This document shows, one piece after another, positions 1-9,094 of a stretch of 64,000 nt of DNA (position 1 is the first letter of the stretch; every line of letters starts with the position of its first letter). A program made the translations under genes and the position numbers. Source of the DNA: Roseiflexus sp. RS-1 (GTDB taxonomy: Bacteria; Chloroflexota; Chloroflexia; Chloroflexales; Roseiflexaceae); the NCBI RefSeq assembly GCF_000016665.1, contig NC_009523.1, positions 1,302,001 through 1,366,000 on the forward strand, read 5' to 3'. The notes below the pieces were generated by a model. That model did no database searches, was not told the DNA's origin, and worked only from the letters and a program-made list of their open reading frames with translations.

Positions 1-806
1 AGGTCGGGTTATGGGCAGGGATCGCTGCCGGTCCTATGCTTGGCGGCGTTGTCGCCGACCTGCTCGGCTTTCGTGCAGCATTCATCGTCACCGCGATCCT
101 GTTGATCATATCGGGCATTGTTGTCACCTTCGGCGTGCAGGAGCGCTTCACACCGCCGTCGCAGGGAACGCGCAGAACCGGGATTATGAGTGATTGGCGG
201 CGCATTCTGGTGTTGCCAGGTGTTGCCGCCGCATACACCACCCGCTTCCTCAACTGGCTCGGTCCGAACATGCTGCTGCCGGTGCTGCCGCTCTACATTG
301 CCACGCTCATGCACGGCAACGAAGGGGTCAGCACCTTTACCGGCATTATCGTCGGACTCTCCTCGGCGGCAGGAACTGTCAGCGCGCTCTACCTGGGGCG
401 GTTGGGCGACCGTATCGGTCACCGACGGGTGCTGCTGGCGGGAACGGCGGTTGCGGCGCTTGGTTTCATTCCGCAGGCATTCGTAACAACTGGATGGCAA
501 CTGCTCATGCTTCAGGCGCTGACCGGCGCAGCGACAGGGGGCATGAATCCGGCGCTCAGCGCACTGCTGGCGCGCTACACCGGCAGCGGCGACGAAGGGG
601 CGGTATTTGGCATCGACAACTCGGTGAACTCCGCTGCGCGCGCCGCCGCGCCCCTGCTTGGCGCTGCTCTCGCCGCCTGGTTCGGGTTGCCGTCGATTTT
701 CCTTGTTACCGCACTTGTCCTGCTGGGCGCGGCGGCGCTGACATTCCGCTGCCTGCCAGAGCGTATCGCCGTAGCGTCGCCAGCGACGCCAGCGGTGCAA
801 TCCTGA
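1..806 (+). CDS. MFS transporter, C-terminal part (cut by window edge)
   Basis: The reading frame is open from base 3 at the left edge, so the N-terminal part lies outside the window; the first in-frame ATG (36) is internal. The opening residues GLWAGIAAGPMLGG match MFS motif C of helix 5 in 12-14 helix drug:H+ antiporters. A short charged loop and about seven further hydrophobic segments follow. LYLGRLGDRIGHRR (around 396-440) is the second-half copy of the MFS DRxGRR loop. The visible part is about 267 residues, roughly the last two thirds of a normal 390-420 residue carrier. The substrate cannot be told; the family includes multidrug and sugar efflux proteins. No terminator is visible after the stop, where repeat-rich DNA begins. 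Confidence 0.85.
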   Translation, partial: VGLWAGIAAGPMLGGVVADLLGFRAAFIVTAILLIISGIVVTFGVQERFTPPSQGTRRTGIMSDWRRILVLPGVAAAYTTRFLNWLGPNMLLPVLPLYIATLMHGNEGVSTFTGIIVGLSSAAGTVSALYLGRLGDRIGHRRVLLAGTAVAALGFIPQAFVTTGWQLLMLQALTGAATGGMNPALSALLARYTGSGDEGAVFGIDNSVNSAARAAAPLLGAALAAWFGLPSIFLVTALVLLGAAALTFRCLPERIAVASPATPAVQS

Positions 807-1225
807 AGTGTGCGCGTCGCGCCTGTTGATCGTATGGATGATGAACTTCAAGAAATCATAGCGGTTCTCACAGAGGTTGAACCTATCGGGCAAGGTTGAA
901 CACTCCTCGGACGACCGCAACGAACATCGCGCCCCACGCTGCGACCGAAATGTCAGTCGGTAAGAGAGGACACCCGACATTATCCGTCGTCGGGCGTGAC
1001 TCTGCTCGTGCGGGCTAAAGCCCTCCCTGAGCGCATGGAAGCCCCTGCGGGGCTGGCGTTTCAGTCATCCTTGCCATATTCCGGGAGGACCTGGGTTGAT
1101 CCAGCCCGTAGGGCTTGCCCGACCTCAGATAGGGCTTCAGCCCGCCGGAGGCGCACGAAGATTGAACACTCCAGAAGCGGGCGCCTCGTGCGACGCGGCA
1201 GACTGCTATAATCTCGATCTCCATA
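807..1225. other. Gene-free DNA made of degraded dispersed repeats
   Basis: No convincing coding sequence is seen. The stretch holds pieces that recur nearby. The block starting ggacgaccgcaacgaac at 909 recurs at 2160. ggcgcctcgtgcgac at 1180 recurs at 2114 and 2232. Bases 1010-1160 carry short GC-rich hairpin words such as gggctaaagccc and gcccctgcggggc, similar in style to the large array at 38.9-40.6 kb. Confidence 0.6.
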
Positions 1226-2086
1226 AGAGCCTATCCGAATAACCCGGCGGCACGCACGGCGATCACGCCACAGGCGAAAAGGTTCCAGTGGTTCGGATAG
1301 GCGCTGAGCACACCGGGTTGCATAACTGTTTCGCGTGTCGGAACGACGAACCTTGTGCGACAGGGTGGTTCCGCTCGCCGCCTGGCGACTGAAGTCGCGG
1401 CTGGCAGGCGGGAAGCCCGCCTGCGCGGGCGTGAGGGGGCGCATCCCGCTCGCCCGTAGACCAGCCCGTCGGACTTCCACGTCTTAGCGCCTATCCGAAG
1501 AACCCGGCGGCGCGCACGGCGATCACGCCGCAGGCGAAAAGGTTACCGTGGTTCGGATAGGCGCTGAGCACACCGGGTCGCATGACGGTTTCGCGTGGCG
1601 GAACGACGAATCTTGTGCGACAGGGTGGTTCCGCTCGCCGCCTGGCGACTGAAGTCGCGGCTGGCAGGCGGGAAGCCCGCCTGCGCGGGCTTGCGGGGGC
1701 GCATCCCGCTCGCCCGTAGCCAGGCCCGTCGGACTTCCACGTCTTAGCGCCTATCCGAATAACCCGGCGGCGCGCACGGCGATCACGCTGCAGGCGAAAC
1801 GGTTCCAGTGGTTCGGATAGGCGCTGAGCACACCGGGTCGCATGACGGTTTCGCGTGGCGGAACGACGAACCTTGTGCGACAGGGTGGTTCCGCTCGCCG
1901 CCTGGCGACTGAAGTCGCGGCTGGCAGGCGGGAAGCCCGCCTGCGCGGGCTTGCGGGGGCGCATCCCGCTCGCCCGTAGACAAGCCTGTCGGACTTCCAC
2001 GTCTTAGAGCCTATCCGAAGAACCCGGCGGCGCGCACGGCGATCACGCTGCAGGCGAAACGGTTCCAGTGGTTCGGATAGGCTCTA
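1226..2086. repeat. 260-bp tandem repeat with MITE-like 80-bp inverted-end modules
   Basis: Three full 260-bp units start at 1226, 1486 and 1746, and a final partial unit covers 2006-2086. Each unit has an 80-bp module bounded by 14-15 bp inverted repeats (AGCGCCTATCCGAA at the left, TTCGGATAGGCGCT at the right) and a 180-bp spacer rich in hairpins such as ggcgggaagcccgcc. The outermost ends (1226 left, 2086 right) read AGAGCC and GGCTCT, while all inner ends read AGCGCC and GGCGCT. The same unit occurs twice at 38448-38787. Terminal inverted repeats without a transposase suggest a MITE-type element, by inference. Peptides encoded across it are low-complexity and judged non-coding. Confidence 0.85.
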
Positions 2087-2430
2087 ATTTCGGTCTACCC
2101 GCCGCTGGCAACGGGCGCCTCGTGCGACGTGGCGGATAGGCACATATGGTCAATGTAGCGGACGACCGCAACGAACATCACGCACCACGCCGCGACCGAA
2201 ATGAATTTCGGTCTACACGCTGCCGGGAGCAGGCGCCTCGTGCGACACGGCGGGTATGAACAATGGTCAACGTATCTGAGAAATGCTGTGATCCTCAATC
2301 TTCATCAGCCCTGCGGACAGAACGTTATCTTCATGAGCCGCCGGGCTACCAGGCGAATACCGGTTTATGTTAATTCTTCGTCAAGCGCCAGGTAGACGCA
2401 CGACCGGTCTCTGCACAACGTCCAGTTCCA
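2087..2430. other. Gene-free DNA between two repeat tracts
   Basis: Contains a second copy of the 909-953 block (2160-2204) and two more copies of ggcgcctcgtgcgac (2114, 2232). The short palindrome gaaatgaatttc occurs near 2198. No gene is supported. Together with 807-1225 it forms a zone of decayed insertions. Confidence 0.5.
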
Positions 2431-2766
2431 GGTTCCAGGTTCCAGGTTCCAGGTTCCAGGTTCCAGGTTCCAGGTTCCAGGTTCTCGGTTCTCGGTTCTC
2501 GGTTCTTGGTTCTCGGTTCTTGGTTCTCGGTTCTCGGTTCTTGGTTCTCGATTCTCGGTTCTCGGTTCTTGGTTCTCGGTTCTCGGTTCTCGGTTCTTGG
2601 TTCTCGGTTCTTGGTTCTCGGTTCTCGGTTCTCGGTTCTTGGTTCTCGGTTCTCGGTTCTTGGTTCTCGGTTCTTGGTTCTCGGTTCTTGGTTCTTGGTT
2701 CTCGGTTCTCGGTTCTTGGTTCTCGGTTCTCGGTTCTTGGTTCTCGGTTCTTGGTTCTTGGTTCTT
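2431..2766 (+). repeat. Heptanucleotide tract, 48 perfect-phase units
   Basis: Exactly 336 bp, or 48 units of 7 bp in constant phase. The first seven units are GGTTCCA; the other 41 are a mixture of GGTTCTC and GGTTCTT. Both strands stay open because a 21-bp period gives a repeating heptapeptide, but the composition is simple and no protein is inferred. It ends 24 bp before the likely -35 box of the pyruvate phosphate dikinase gene, with the GGTTCTC strand as the coding strand of that gene. A sister tract lies at 53888-54083. Confidence 0.95.
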
Positions 2767-2789
2767 AACCATACCCACGATTATGCCCG

Positions 2790-2818
2790 TTGCACGATTC
2801 ATCATACTGATGTAATAT
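2790..2818 (+). promoter_or_regulatory. Likely sigma-70-type promoter of ppdK
   Basis: TTGCAC (2790-2795), a 17-bp spacer and TAATAT (2813-2818), about 97 bp before the start codon. It sits between the heptamer tract and ppdK. Two near-consensus boxes at ideal spacing make it plausible, but no transcript evidence is available. Confidence 0.45.
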
Positions 2819-2915
2819 CCTGATAGACTCCGAATGCTGCGGCATATTCACAGTACTCCGCTTTTTTTTGTCGCAGCCGGTTGAAACACGGGCAGTCCCG
2901 CAAAGGAGAAGCACT

Positions 2916-5588
2916 ATGTCAAAAAAGTGGGTGTATCTCTTCACCGAAGGTAACGCGTCGATGCGCGATCTCCTTGGTGGCAAAGGCGCTGGCGTCGCTG
3001 AAATGACCCGTACCGGCGTTCCCGTTCCCCCCGGTTTCACCATCACCACCGAAGCATGCAACGAATACTACGCACGCGGCAGGCAGTTCCCCGAAGGGTT
3101 GTGGGAGCAGACTCTCGAAGCGTTGAAGGTGATCGAAGCGCAGGTCGGCAAGAAATTCGGCGATCCGTCCAATCCGCTGCTGGTATCGGTTCGCTCCGGT
3201 GCGCGCGAATCAATGCCCGGCATGATGGATACCGTGCTCAATCTTGGTCTCAACAAAGAGACGCTCGAAGGGCTTGCCCGCCTGACCGACAATCGGCGCT
3301 TCGCTGCTGATGCCTACCGGCGGTTCATTCAGTTGTTCGGCAAGATCGTGCTCGGCGTCGATGGCGAGAAGTTCGAGCACGTGATGAACGAAGCCAAAGG
3401 GAAGGATCGTCAGGATACTGATCTGACAGCCGACGAACTGATGCAGATCGCTGAGACGTTCAAGGCGATCATCAAAGAAGAGACCGGCATCGATTTCCCC
3501 GAAGACCCCTACGAGCAGTTACGCATGGCGATCACCGCCGTCTTCAATTCCTGGATGGGACGCCGCGCCGTCGATTACCGCCGTGTCTATAAAATCCCTG
3601 ATACGCTAGGCACCGGCGTCAATGTGCAGATGATGGTTTTTGGCAATATGGGGAATGACAGCGCCACAGGTGTCGCCTTCACCCGCAATCCCGCCACCGG
3701 TGAAGATGAACTGTACGGCGAGTACCTGGTCAATGCGCAGGGTGAAGATGTGGTCGCTGGCATTCGCACCCCGAAACCGCTCAGCAAACTGCGCGAAGAG
3801 ATGCCCGAAGTGTACCAGCAGTTCTCCGAGATCGCCAAGATGCTCGAACGTCACTACAAAGATGTACAAGACGTCGAGTTCACTATCGAACGCGGTAAAC
3901 TCTGGATGCTGCAAACGCGCAACGGCAAGCGCACCGGCATGGCAGCGGTCAAGATCGCGGTCGATATGGTCAACGAGGGGTTGATCGACAAGCGTACTGC
4001 GCTGCGTCGGGTGCAACCGGAGATGCTCAATCAGTTCCTCTTCCCCATCGTCGATCCTCGTGCTGCTGAACACGCAACCAGGCTGGCGCACGGTCTGGCG
4101 GCCGGTCCCGGTGCTGCACAGGGGCGGATCGTGCTCGATCCCGACGAAGCGGCGGCGCGTTCGGAGCAGGGTGAGCGCGTCATCCTGGTACGCACCGAGA
4201 CGGCGCCCGAGGATTTCCACGGTATGGTCGCTTCGCAGGCGATCCTGACGGCACGCGGCGGTCTTACAAGTCATGCCGCAGTGGTGGCGCGTCAACTTGG
4301 GAAGTGCTGCGTCTGCGGTTGCGGCGATCTGGAGATCGACTACAAAGCTGGCACAGTCCACGTCCATGGGACGGACACGATCCTCAAAGAGGGTGACTGG
4401 ATCACGGTTGATGGTCACTCCGGATGGGTGTACGCCGGTCAGGTCGAGACGCGAGAAGCCGAGGTCATTCAGGTCATTCGTGGCCAGATGAAGCCCGAGG
4501 ACTCGAAACTCTACGGCTACTTCAGCACATTCCTCAGTTGGGCGGATGAAGTGCGGCGCCTGGGTGTGCGCGCCAACGCCGATACGCCGACCGATGCGCG
4601 GATTGCGCGGTTGTTCGGCGCCGAGGGCATCGGTCTCTGCCGGACCGAGCACATGTTCTTCGAGGGGGATCGGATCGATGCCGTGCGCGAGATGATCGTG
4701 GCAGACACTGTTGAGGATCGTCGCAAAGCGCTGGCAAAGATCGAGCCGTTGCAACAGGGTGATTTTGAGGGCATCTTCGAGGTCATGGATGGTCTGCCGG
4801 TAACGATCCGCACGCTCGATCCGCCGCTCCACGAGTTTCTGCCGCATGGCGACCGGGAGATCGAGGAACTGGCGCATAAGATGGGCATCGACTTCGCCCG
4901 CCTCAAAGCAAAGGTAGAGAGTTTGCGCGAGGCGAACCCAATGCTCGGCTTCCGCGGCTGCCGTCTCGGTATCGAATATCCGGAGATTACCGAGATGCAG
5001 GCGCGCGCCATCTTCCGTGCCGCTGCCAACTGTCAGGCGCGCGGCATTCACGTGCATCCCGAGATTATGATCCCGCTCGTCGGTGATGTGAGTGAACTGC
5101 GGATGCAGGGCGACATCGTCCGGCGGGTTGCCAATGAGGTGATGGCGGAAACCGGGCAGAAGATCGATTATCTGCTCGGCACCATGATCGAGGTGCCGCG
5201 CGCTGCGCTGACCGCCGACAAGATCGCAACGGTTGCCGAGTTCTTCTCCTTTGGCACCAACGACCTGACCCAGATGACGTTCGGTATGAGCCGCGACGAT
5301 GTCGGGCGTTTCCTGCCCCTCTACGTCGAACGCAAACTGTTGAAGGATGATCCCTTCGAGGTGCTGGATCAGGAAGGTGTGGGGCAACTGGTGCGGATGG
5401 GCGTTGAACGCGGGCGTAGCACCCGCCCTGATCTGAAGACCGGCATCTGCGGTGAACATGGCGGTGAGCCGGAAAGTGTCAAGTTCTGTCACCGCGTTGG
5501 TCTCAACTACGTGTCGTGCAGCCCGTACCGCGTCGTCATCGCTCGCCTCGCGGCAGCGCAGGCGGTGCTGGAGGAGCAGAAGGGTTAG
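2916..5588 (+). CDS. ppdK: Pyruvate, phosphate dikinase
   Basis: Interconverts pyruvate + ATP + Pi and phosphoenolpyruvate + AMP + PPi in the cytoplasm. The ATG at 2916 is chosen because AAAGGAGAA lies 5 bp upstream and the product begins with the typical MSKKWVYLF; an in-frame start 48 bp upstream has no ribosome site. Length is 890 residues, normal for the bacterial enzyme. Order: N-terminal ATP-grasp (LLGGKGAGVAEM, then SVRSGARESMPGMMDT), swivelling phosphohistidine domain with GGLTSHAAVVAR (His453), and C-terminal PEP/pyruvate barrel with GTNDLTQMTFG and GICGEHGGEP (Cys845). All catalytic residues are present. It stands alone, with a bidirectional hairpin after the stop. In phototrophic Chloroflexota it would supply PEP for gluconeogenesis, consistent with the glycogen genes elsewhere in the window. 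Confidence 0.98.
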   Translation: MSKKWVYLFTEGNASMRDLLGGKGAGVAEMTRTGVPVPPGFTITTEACNEYYARGRQFPEGLWEQTLEALKVIEAQVGKKFGDPSNPLLVSVRSGARESMPGMMDTVLNLGLNKETLEGLARLTDNRRFAADAYRRFIQLFGKIVLGVDGEKFEHVMNEAKGKDRQDTDLTADELMQIAETFKAIIKEETGIDFPEDPYEQLRMAITAVFNSWMGRRAVDYRRVYKIPDTLGTGVNVQMMVFGNMGNDSATGVAFTRNPATGEDELYGEYLVNAQGEDVVAGIRTPKPLSKLREEMPEVYQQFSEIAKMLERHYKDVQDVEFTIERGKLWMLQTRNGKRTGMAAVKIAVDMVNEGLIDKRTALRRVQPEMLNQFLFPIVDPRAAEHATRLAHGLAAGPGAAQGRIVLDPDEAAARSEQGERVILVRTETAPEDFHGMVASQAILTARGGLTSHAAVVARQLGKCCVCGCGDLEIDYKAGTVHVHGTDTILKEGDWITVDGHSGWVYAGQVETREAEVIQVIRGQMKPEDSKLYGYFSTFLSWADEVRRLGVRANADTPTDARIARLFGAEGIGLCRTEHMFFEGDRIDAVREMIVADTVEDRRKALAKIEPLQQGDFEGIFEVMDGLPVTIRTLDPPLHEFLPHGDREIEELAHKMGIDFARLKAKVESLREANPMLGFRGCRLGIEYPEITEMQARAIFRAAANCQARGIHVHPEIMIPLVGDVSELRMQGDIVRRVANEVMAETGQKIDYLLGTMIEVPRAALTADKIATVAEFFSFGTNDLTQMTFGMSRDDVGRFLPLYVERKLLKDDPFEVLDQEGVGQLVRMGVERGRSTRPDLKTGICGEHGGEPESVKFCHRVGLNYVSCSPYRVVIARLAAAQAVLEEQKG

Positions 5589-5642
5589 AAGTGAGCTCCT
5601 GCGCCTGATTGAGTCCGCGTCGCAGGATATGGGCATGCGGCA

Positions 5643-5689
5643 GACGACGCAATCTTCCAGGGATATGGGCGCTGGAAGATTGCGTCGTC
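5643..5689. terminator. Strong hairpin between convergent genes
   Basis: Perfect 18-bp inverted repeat (5643-5660 with 5672-5689) around an 11-nt loop. It lies between the end of ppdK and the end of the reverse-strand glycosyltransferase, so it can serve both. No clear T run follows on either strand. Confidence 0.7.
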
Positions 5690-5768
5690 GCTCTGTTTCT
5701 CGCAGTGATATGCGCTGGGGGGCGCAGAAATGAAGGGCAGGAGCGGGTCTGCTGCACCTCACATCGCT

Positions 5769-7013
5769 CTACCCATACGTCGCCGCAAACTGGAATGTCG
5801 AAACCATGCGCGAGTTGCGCTGTACCTGGCGCCACTCGTTGCACACCTGGCGATAGATATCCAGCGTCGTTTGTGCGATCGTGTTCCAGTTGTACCGGGT
5901 GCAGACGTCGTGGAACGCATTGAGCGCACGCGCCTGGGACCAGTTGGGGTGTGCCAGGGTGTGTGTAATCCCCCAGACCAGCGAGTCAACATTATTGGGA
6001 TACACCGTTAACCCGGTTTCGTGCAACTTCACCACTTCCGCCAGACCACCGGTGTGCGCCACGATGACCGGGCATCTGGCTGCCATCGCCTCCAGCGCCA
6101 CGATGCCGAAGGGTTCATACAACGACGGAAAGACGGCGGCATCCGCCGCGTGATACAGGCGGTCACGCTCCTCATCACTGATGCGACCAGTAAACGTTAC
6201 ATGGTCGGCTACACCGGCGTCCTGCGCGCGCTGACGAAGTGTATCGAGATATCCGCCAGTGCCAGCGATGATCAGGTGCGCATGGGGAAACTGAGCCAGC
6301 ACGTGTGACCAGGCGTCGATCAACAGGTGCAGCCCCTTTTCGTACACAATCCGCCCGACAGAGAAGACAAGCGGTTGATCGTCGCGCACAAAGCGACGGC
6401 GGAAGACTATGCGCTCCTCATCGCTCTGAAATGGGGAAGAGCGGACAACCACACCGTTCGGGACAACATCGATCTTGTCATGTGGCGCATCGAAGGTAGT
6501 GTGAACCTCGTGCGCCATAAAGTGCGAGCAGGCAATGATACGGTGCGCCTCGCCGGTCAACAAGCGTTCCAGACGGTCGATCTGAAGCGAGAGATCGTTC
6601 GCCAGATGCCCCTGATGCCGTCCGCGTTCAGTTGCGTGGATCGTTGCCAGGAGCGGGAGGTGGCACAGGTGTTTGAGGGCAATGCCTGCCTGTGCGACGA
6701 GCCAGTCGTGCGCGTGGATCAGATCAAAGCTGCCGGTGGAGCGCTGCACATCGAGCGCAGCGTGCTTCAGCGCAACGTTGAGTTCCTGGGTGAGCGGAAA
6801 GAGCATGCGATCAGTGATCGGCGGGACGGCAACGCGATGGATATGAACGCCCTGTGCAGTGCGCTCGTACCGGCTGCCCTCCTTGAGTTGAGGAGTGATA
6901 ATGTGAACTTCAACGCCGATCTGCGCCAGGGCATCGGACAGATCGGTGACATGACGCCCCAGGCCGCCAATGATGTGTGGCGGGTACTCCCAGGACAACA
7001 TCAAGATACGCAT
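5769..7013 (-). CDS. GT4-family glycosyltransferase (glycogen-synthase-like)
   Basis: A 414-residue GT-B glycosyltransferase. The N-terminus MRILMLSWEYPPHIIGGLGR has the Gly-rich acceptor loop seen in GT4 and in archaeal or actinobacterial glycogen/maltose-1-phosphate synthases. The donor-binding half carries FSVGRIVYEKGLHLLIDAW and the E-x7-E motif EPFGIVALEAMA. No membrane segment or signal is present, so it is cytoplasmic. Family membership is clear; the acceptor is not. A role in alpha-glucan synthesis is suggested by the opening motif, but lipid or polysaccharide glycosylation is possible. It is transcribed divergently from the MFS gene and its promoter is at 7147-7175. Confidence 0.9.
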   Translation of the reverse strand: MRILMLSWEYPPHIIGGLGRHVTDLSDALAQIGVEVHIITPQLKEGSRYERTAQGVHIHRVAVPPITDRMLFPLTQELNVALKHAALDVQRSTGSFDLIHAHDWLVAQAGIALKHLCHLPLLATIHATERGRHQGHLANDLSLQIDRLERLLTGEAHRIIACSHFMAHEVHTTFDAPHDKIDVVPNGVVVRSSPFQSDEERIVFRRRFVRDDQPLVFSVGRIVYEKGLHLLIDAWSHVLAQFPHAHLIIAGTGGYLDTLRQRAQDAGVADHVTFTGRISDEERDRLYHAADAAVFPSLYEPFGIVALEAMAARCPVIVAHTGGLAEVVKLHETGLTVYPNNVDSLVWGITHTLAHPNWSQARALNAFHDVCTRYNWNTIAQTTLDIYRQVCNEWRQVQRNSRMVSTFQFAATYG

Positions 7014-7146
7014 AGTTCTTCGACATAAAAAACCGACCGCTGTTCTTCAGCGTGTGGGTGCATAAATGCTGGCTGGTGCGCGTCATCACGCGATAAGAAC
7101 AACGGCCGGGACGATCATCGCACCAAGGCGAATCTATTGTTAAGGA

Positions 7147-7175
7147 ATTATAGCATAACCGGTTTAGCCTGTCAC
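7147..7175 (-). promoter_or_regulatory. Promoter of the GT4 glycosyltransferase gene
   Basis: On the reverse strand, GTGACA (7175-7170), a 17-bp spacer and a perfect TATAAT (7152-7147). The leader to the start at 7013 is about 125 nt. Eleven of twelve consensus bases match. Confidence 0.65.
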
Positions 7176-7212
7176 CTTTCAAACAAATGACAATCATGTG
7201 GTGTTGATCGTG

Positions 7213-7218
7213 TATAAT
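7213..7218 (+). promoter_or_regulatory. Candidate -10 box for the MFS gene
   Basis: TATAAT at 7213-7218, 115 bp before the GTG at 7333. The only -35-like word, around ATGACA at 7187-7192, is about 20 bp away, so this is a weaker call than the opposite-strand promoter. The sequence from 7225 to 7332 holds nothing else recognised. Confidence 0.3.
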
Positions 7219-7332
7219 CGATCATCTCTGACTCTTACCCCGGCACATATCGGCGTCAGTGAGGTCTGGTCGCCGGAAAAGGTCATTGCATTATCGTAAG
7301 CGCTCGTTTATTGAAAACAAAGGTCTCCGTCC

Positions 7333-8508
7333 GTGCTCAAGAATCGTCTTCTCCTTTCGATCAGCGCCGGTCATTTTGCGGTCGATGTTCTCAACAGTGT
7401 TGTGCCGGTCCTGCTGGCGACGCTGGCAGTGCCGCTGGCGCTCAGCAATGCCCAGATTGGTGTTGCGCTCACGATCCAGATCTTTGCCGGTGCGCTGTCG
7501 CAACCGCTCTTTGGCTGGCTGGCGGATCGCTTCAGCGCACGACCGGCCGCGCTGGCAGGCGGCGGTGTTGCGTGGATGGCAATCTGCCTGGCCGCCATTG
7601 CGCTTTCGATGAACTGGACCCTGATCGTTCTTCTCGTCGGGTTCATGGCGCTCGGATCGGGTCTCTTCCACCCGATCGGCACGGCAAGCGCTGCGGCGTC
7701 TGCACCGTCGCGCGCTGCGAGTGCAACCGCTATCTTCTTCTTCAGCGGGCAACTCGGTCTTTCACTGGGTCCGTTGCTGGGCGGCGCATTACTCACGACA
7801 CCAGACGGCATACGTCTGATGTTGGTGCTTGCGGCGTTGATGCTTGCGCCAGCGGTGCTGCTGTTTGCTGCGCCCCGTCCTGTGATACCCGTGGGCGGTA
7901 CGGCACGCGCCGCCCATGCTGCAGTACGTGTTGGGGTGGCAATCCTGGCGGCGTTCATTGTGCTGGTGGCGCTCCGTTCGTCTATTCAGTCGGTGTTTAT
8001 GTCGTTCCTGCCCAAACTGTTCGCCGACCGCGGCTGGGCGCCGGTTGCCTATGGCGCGATTGCCGGAACATTCATGTTTACCGCTGCAATCGGCAATATC
8101 ATTGCCGGTGATATTGCCGATCGCTTTGGTATGCGTGCTGCGACGATCTGGCCCCTCCTGATCAGTGTGCCTGCCGGTCTGGTCTGCATATGGTCGCCTT
8201 CACCACTCACAGCGTTCATCGCATGCGGCGTTGCCGGCATGGTTATCGGTGGGCAACACAGTGTGCTGGTAGTGCATGCGCAACGGTTGCTGCCGGTGCG
8301 ACAGGGGTTTGCCGCCGGGTTGATCCTGGGGTTCACCTTCGCAACGGGGGGCATCGGCACTGCGCTGGTCGGCGCGCTGGCTGATACGGTTGGTCTGTTC
8401 ACAGCGATGCAGGCCACGGTGCTGCTGGCGCTCCCGGCGGCAGCGCTGGCGCTGACGTTGCCCGGACGCGAATCTGTCGTTTCGGCAGTCGCAGCGGCAG
8501 AGGCGTAA
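7333..8508 (+). CDS. MFS transporter, fosmidomycin-resistance (Fsr) type
   Basis: A 391-residue, 12-helix carrier starting at GTG 7333. The N-terminus (SAGHFAVDVLNSVVPVLL) and loop 2-3 (FGWLADRFSARP) follow the Fsr/YfnC-like branch of the MFS, whose founding member exports fosmidomycin in E. coli. The two halves are joined by the loop around residues 190-205. The C-terminal half has TGGIGTALVGALADTVG. The natural substrate is unknown; drug, sugar or siderophore export are all possible. The ribosome site is weak (AAAGG at 7319-7323). It is a single gene, divergent from the glycosyltransferase, with no visible terminator. Confidence 0.85.
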   Translation: MLKNRLLLSISAGHFAVDVLNSVVPVLLATLAVPLALSNAQIGVALTIQIFAGALSQPLFGWLADRFSARPAALAGGGVAWMAICLAAIALSMNWTLIVLLVGFMALGSGLFHPIGTASAAASAPSRAASATAIFFFSGQLGLSLGPLLGGALLTTPDGIRLMLVLAALMLAPAVLLFAAPRPVIPVGGTARAAHAAVRVGVAILAAFIVLVALRSSIQSVFMSFLPKLFADRGWAPVAYGAIAGTFMFTAAIGNIIAGDIADRFGMRAATIWPLLISVPAGLVCIWSPSPLTAFIACGVAGMVIGGQHSVLVVHAQRLLPVRQGFAAGLILGFTFATGGIGTALVGALADTVGLFTAMQATVLLALPAAALALTLPGRESVVSAVAAAEA

Positions 8509-8800
8509 CGCTCCGGTGCGCTCTTATGTTTGGCAAGAACCACGGATGGGCATGGATGGCGGACCATATCGCACGATCCAACCCCGCCAGATCCCAGCAG
8601 ACTCAAGGGCGGACAGAACATACGTTCATATCGTGAGATAATGTCTCATTGCGAAAGAAACGCCCACCAATGTGATGGTTCTGGTCTGCTGGTCGTGGCA
8701 CTCGCGATTAATGCCAGGAGATCATTGCATTGGCGCCAGTGTCTGTCATTTTCCACCGGCGGTCGACGGGTGGTTCCGCCAGAGCGCCGTCGCCCCGCCC

Positions 8801-9094
8801 ATGCAAACCCGCCAACGCCTTGCGTTTTTGACGCCCGGCATCCTGCTCAGCGGCGCGCCTGTGCTGCACCGGATAGCCAGCGCCCTGGCGTACCTGACGC
8901 CCCAGACGACGCGCGCAGCCCGTTATGAACGCTGGCTGCGGCGGGTGCGCAATGCCCCGCGGCTGACTCGAGAACGGAGATCTGCGCCGCTGGCGCGGCA
9001 GATCCTGATGCCGTACCACACCCGCCGCTGGGTGGTGATCATCGATGCGACGACCCACACCGAACCCCTGCGGGTCGTGACCGCCGCGCGATGA
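8801..9094 (+). pseudogene. Transposase N-terminal remnant (IS4-like)
   Basis: The frame from ATG 8801 gives MQTRQRLAFLTPGILLSG and then a basic region RYERWLRRVRNAPRLT followed by RRWVVIIDATTH. This resembles the N-terminal domain and first catalytic Asp block of IS4/DDE-type transposases common in Chloroflexota, in which the Asp lies in a hydrophobic LxIDxT strand. The frame stops at 9094, before the second and third acidic residues could occur, and repeat DNA starts at the next base. It therefore looks like a decayed 5' fragment. The frame is open upstream to 8672 but that part has no likeness. Recognition is by memory of the family pattern and only moderately secure. Bases 8509-8800 hold nothing else identified. 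Confidence 0.45.

Noticed and set aside
1061-2000. Reverse-strand frames of 139 and 169 codons over the 260-bp repeats
   Set aside because: Frames follow the repeat period, differ in each copy only by repeat phase, and cross the inverted ends; judged non-coding.
2367-2823. Open frames through the first heptamer tract (both strands)
   Set aside because: A 7-bp period gives open frames with repeating heptapeptides automatically; no start signal or non-repeat coding part exists.
3606-5762. Antisense 718-codon frame over ppdK
   Set aside because: Shadow of a highly biased enzyme gene; all conserved PPDK motifs are on the plus strand.
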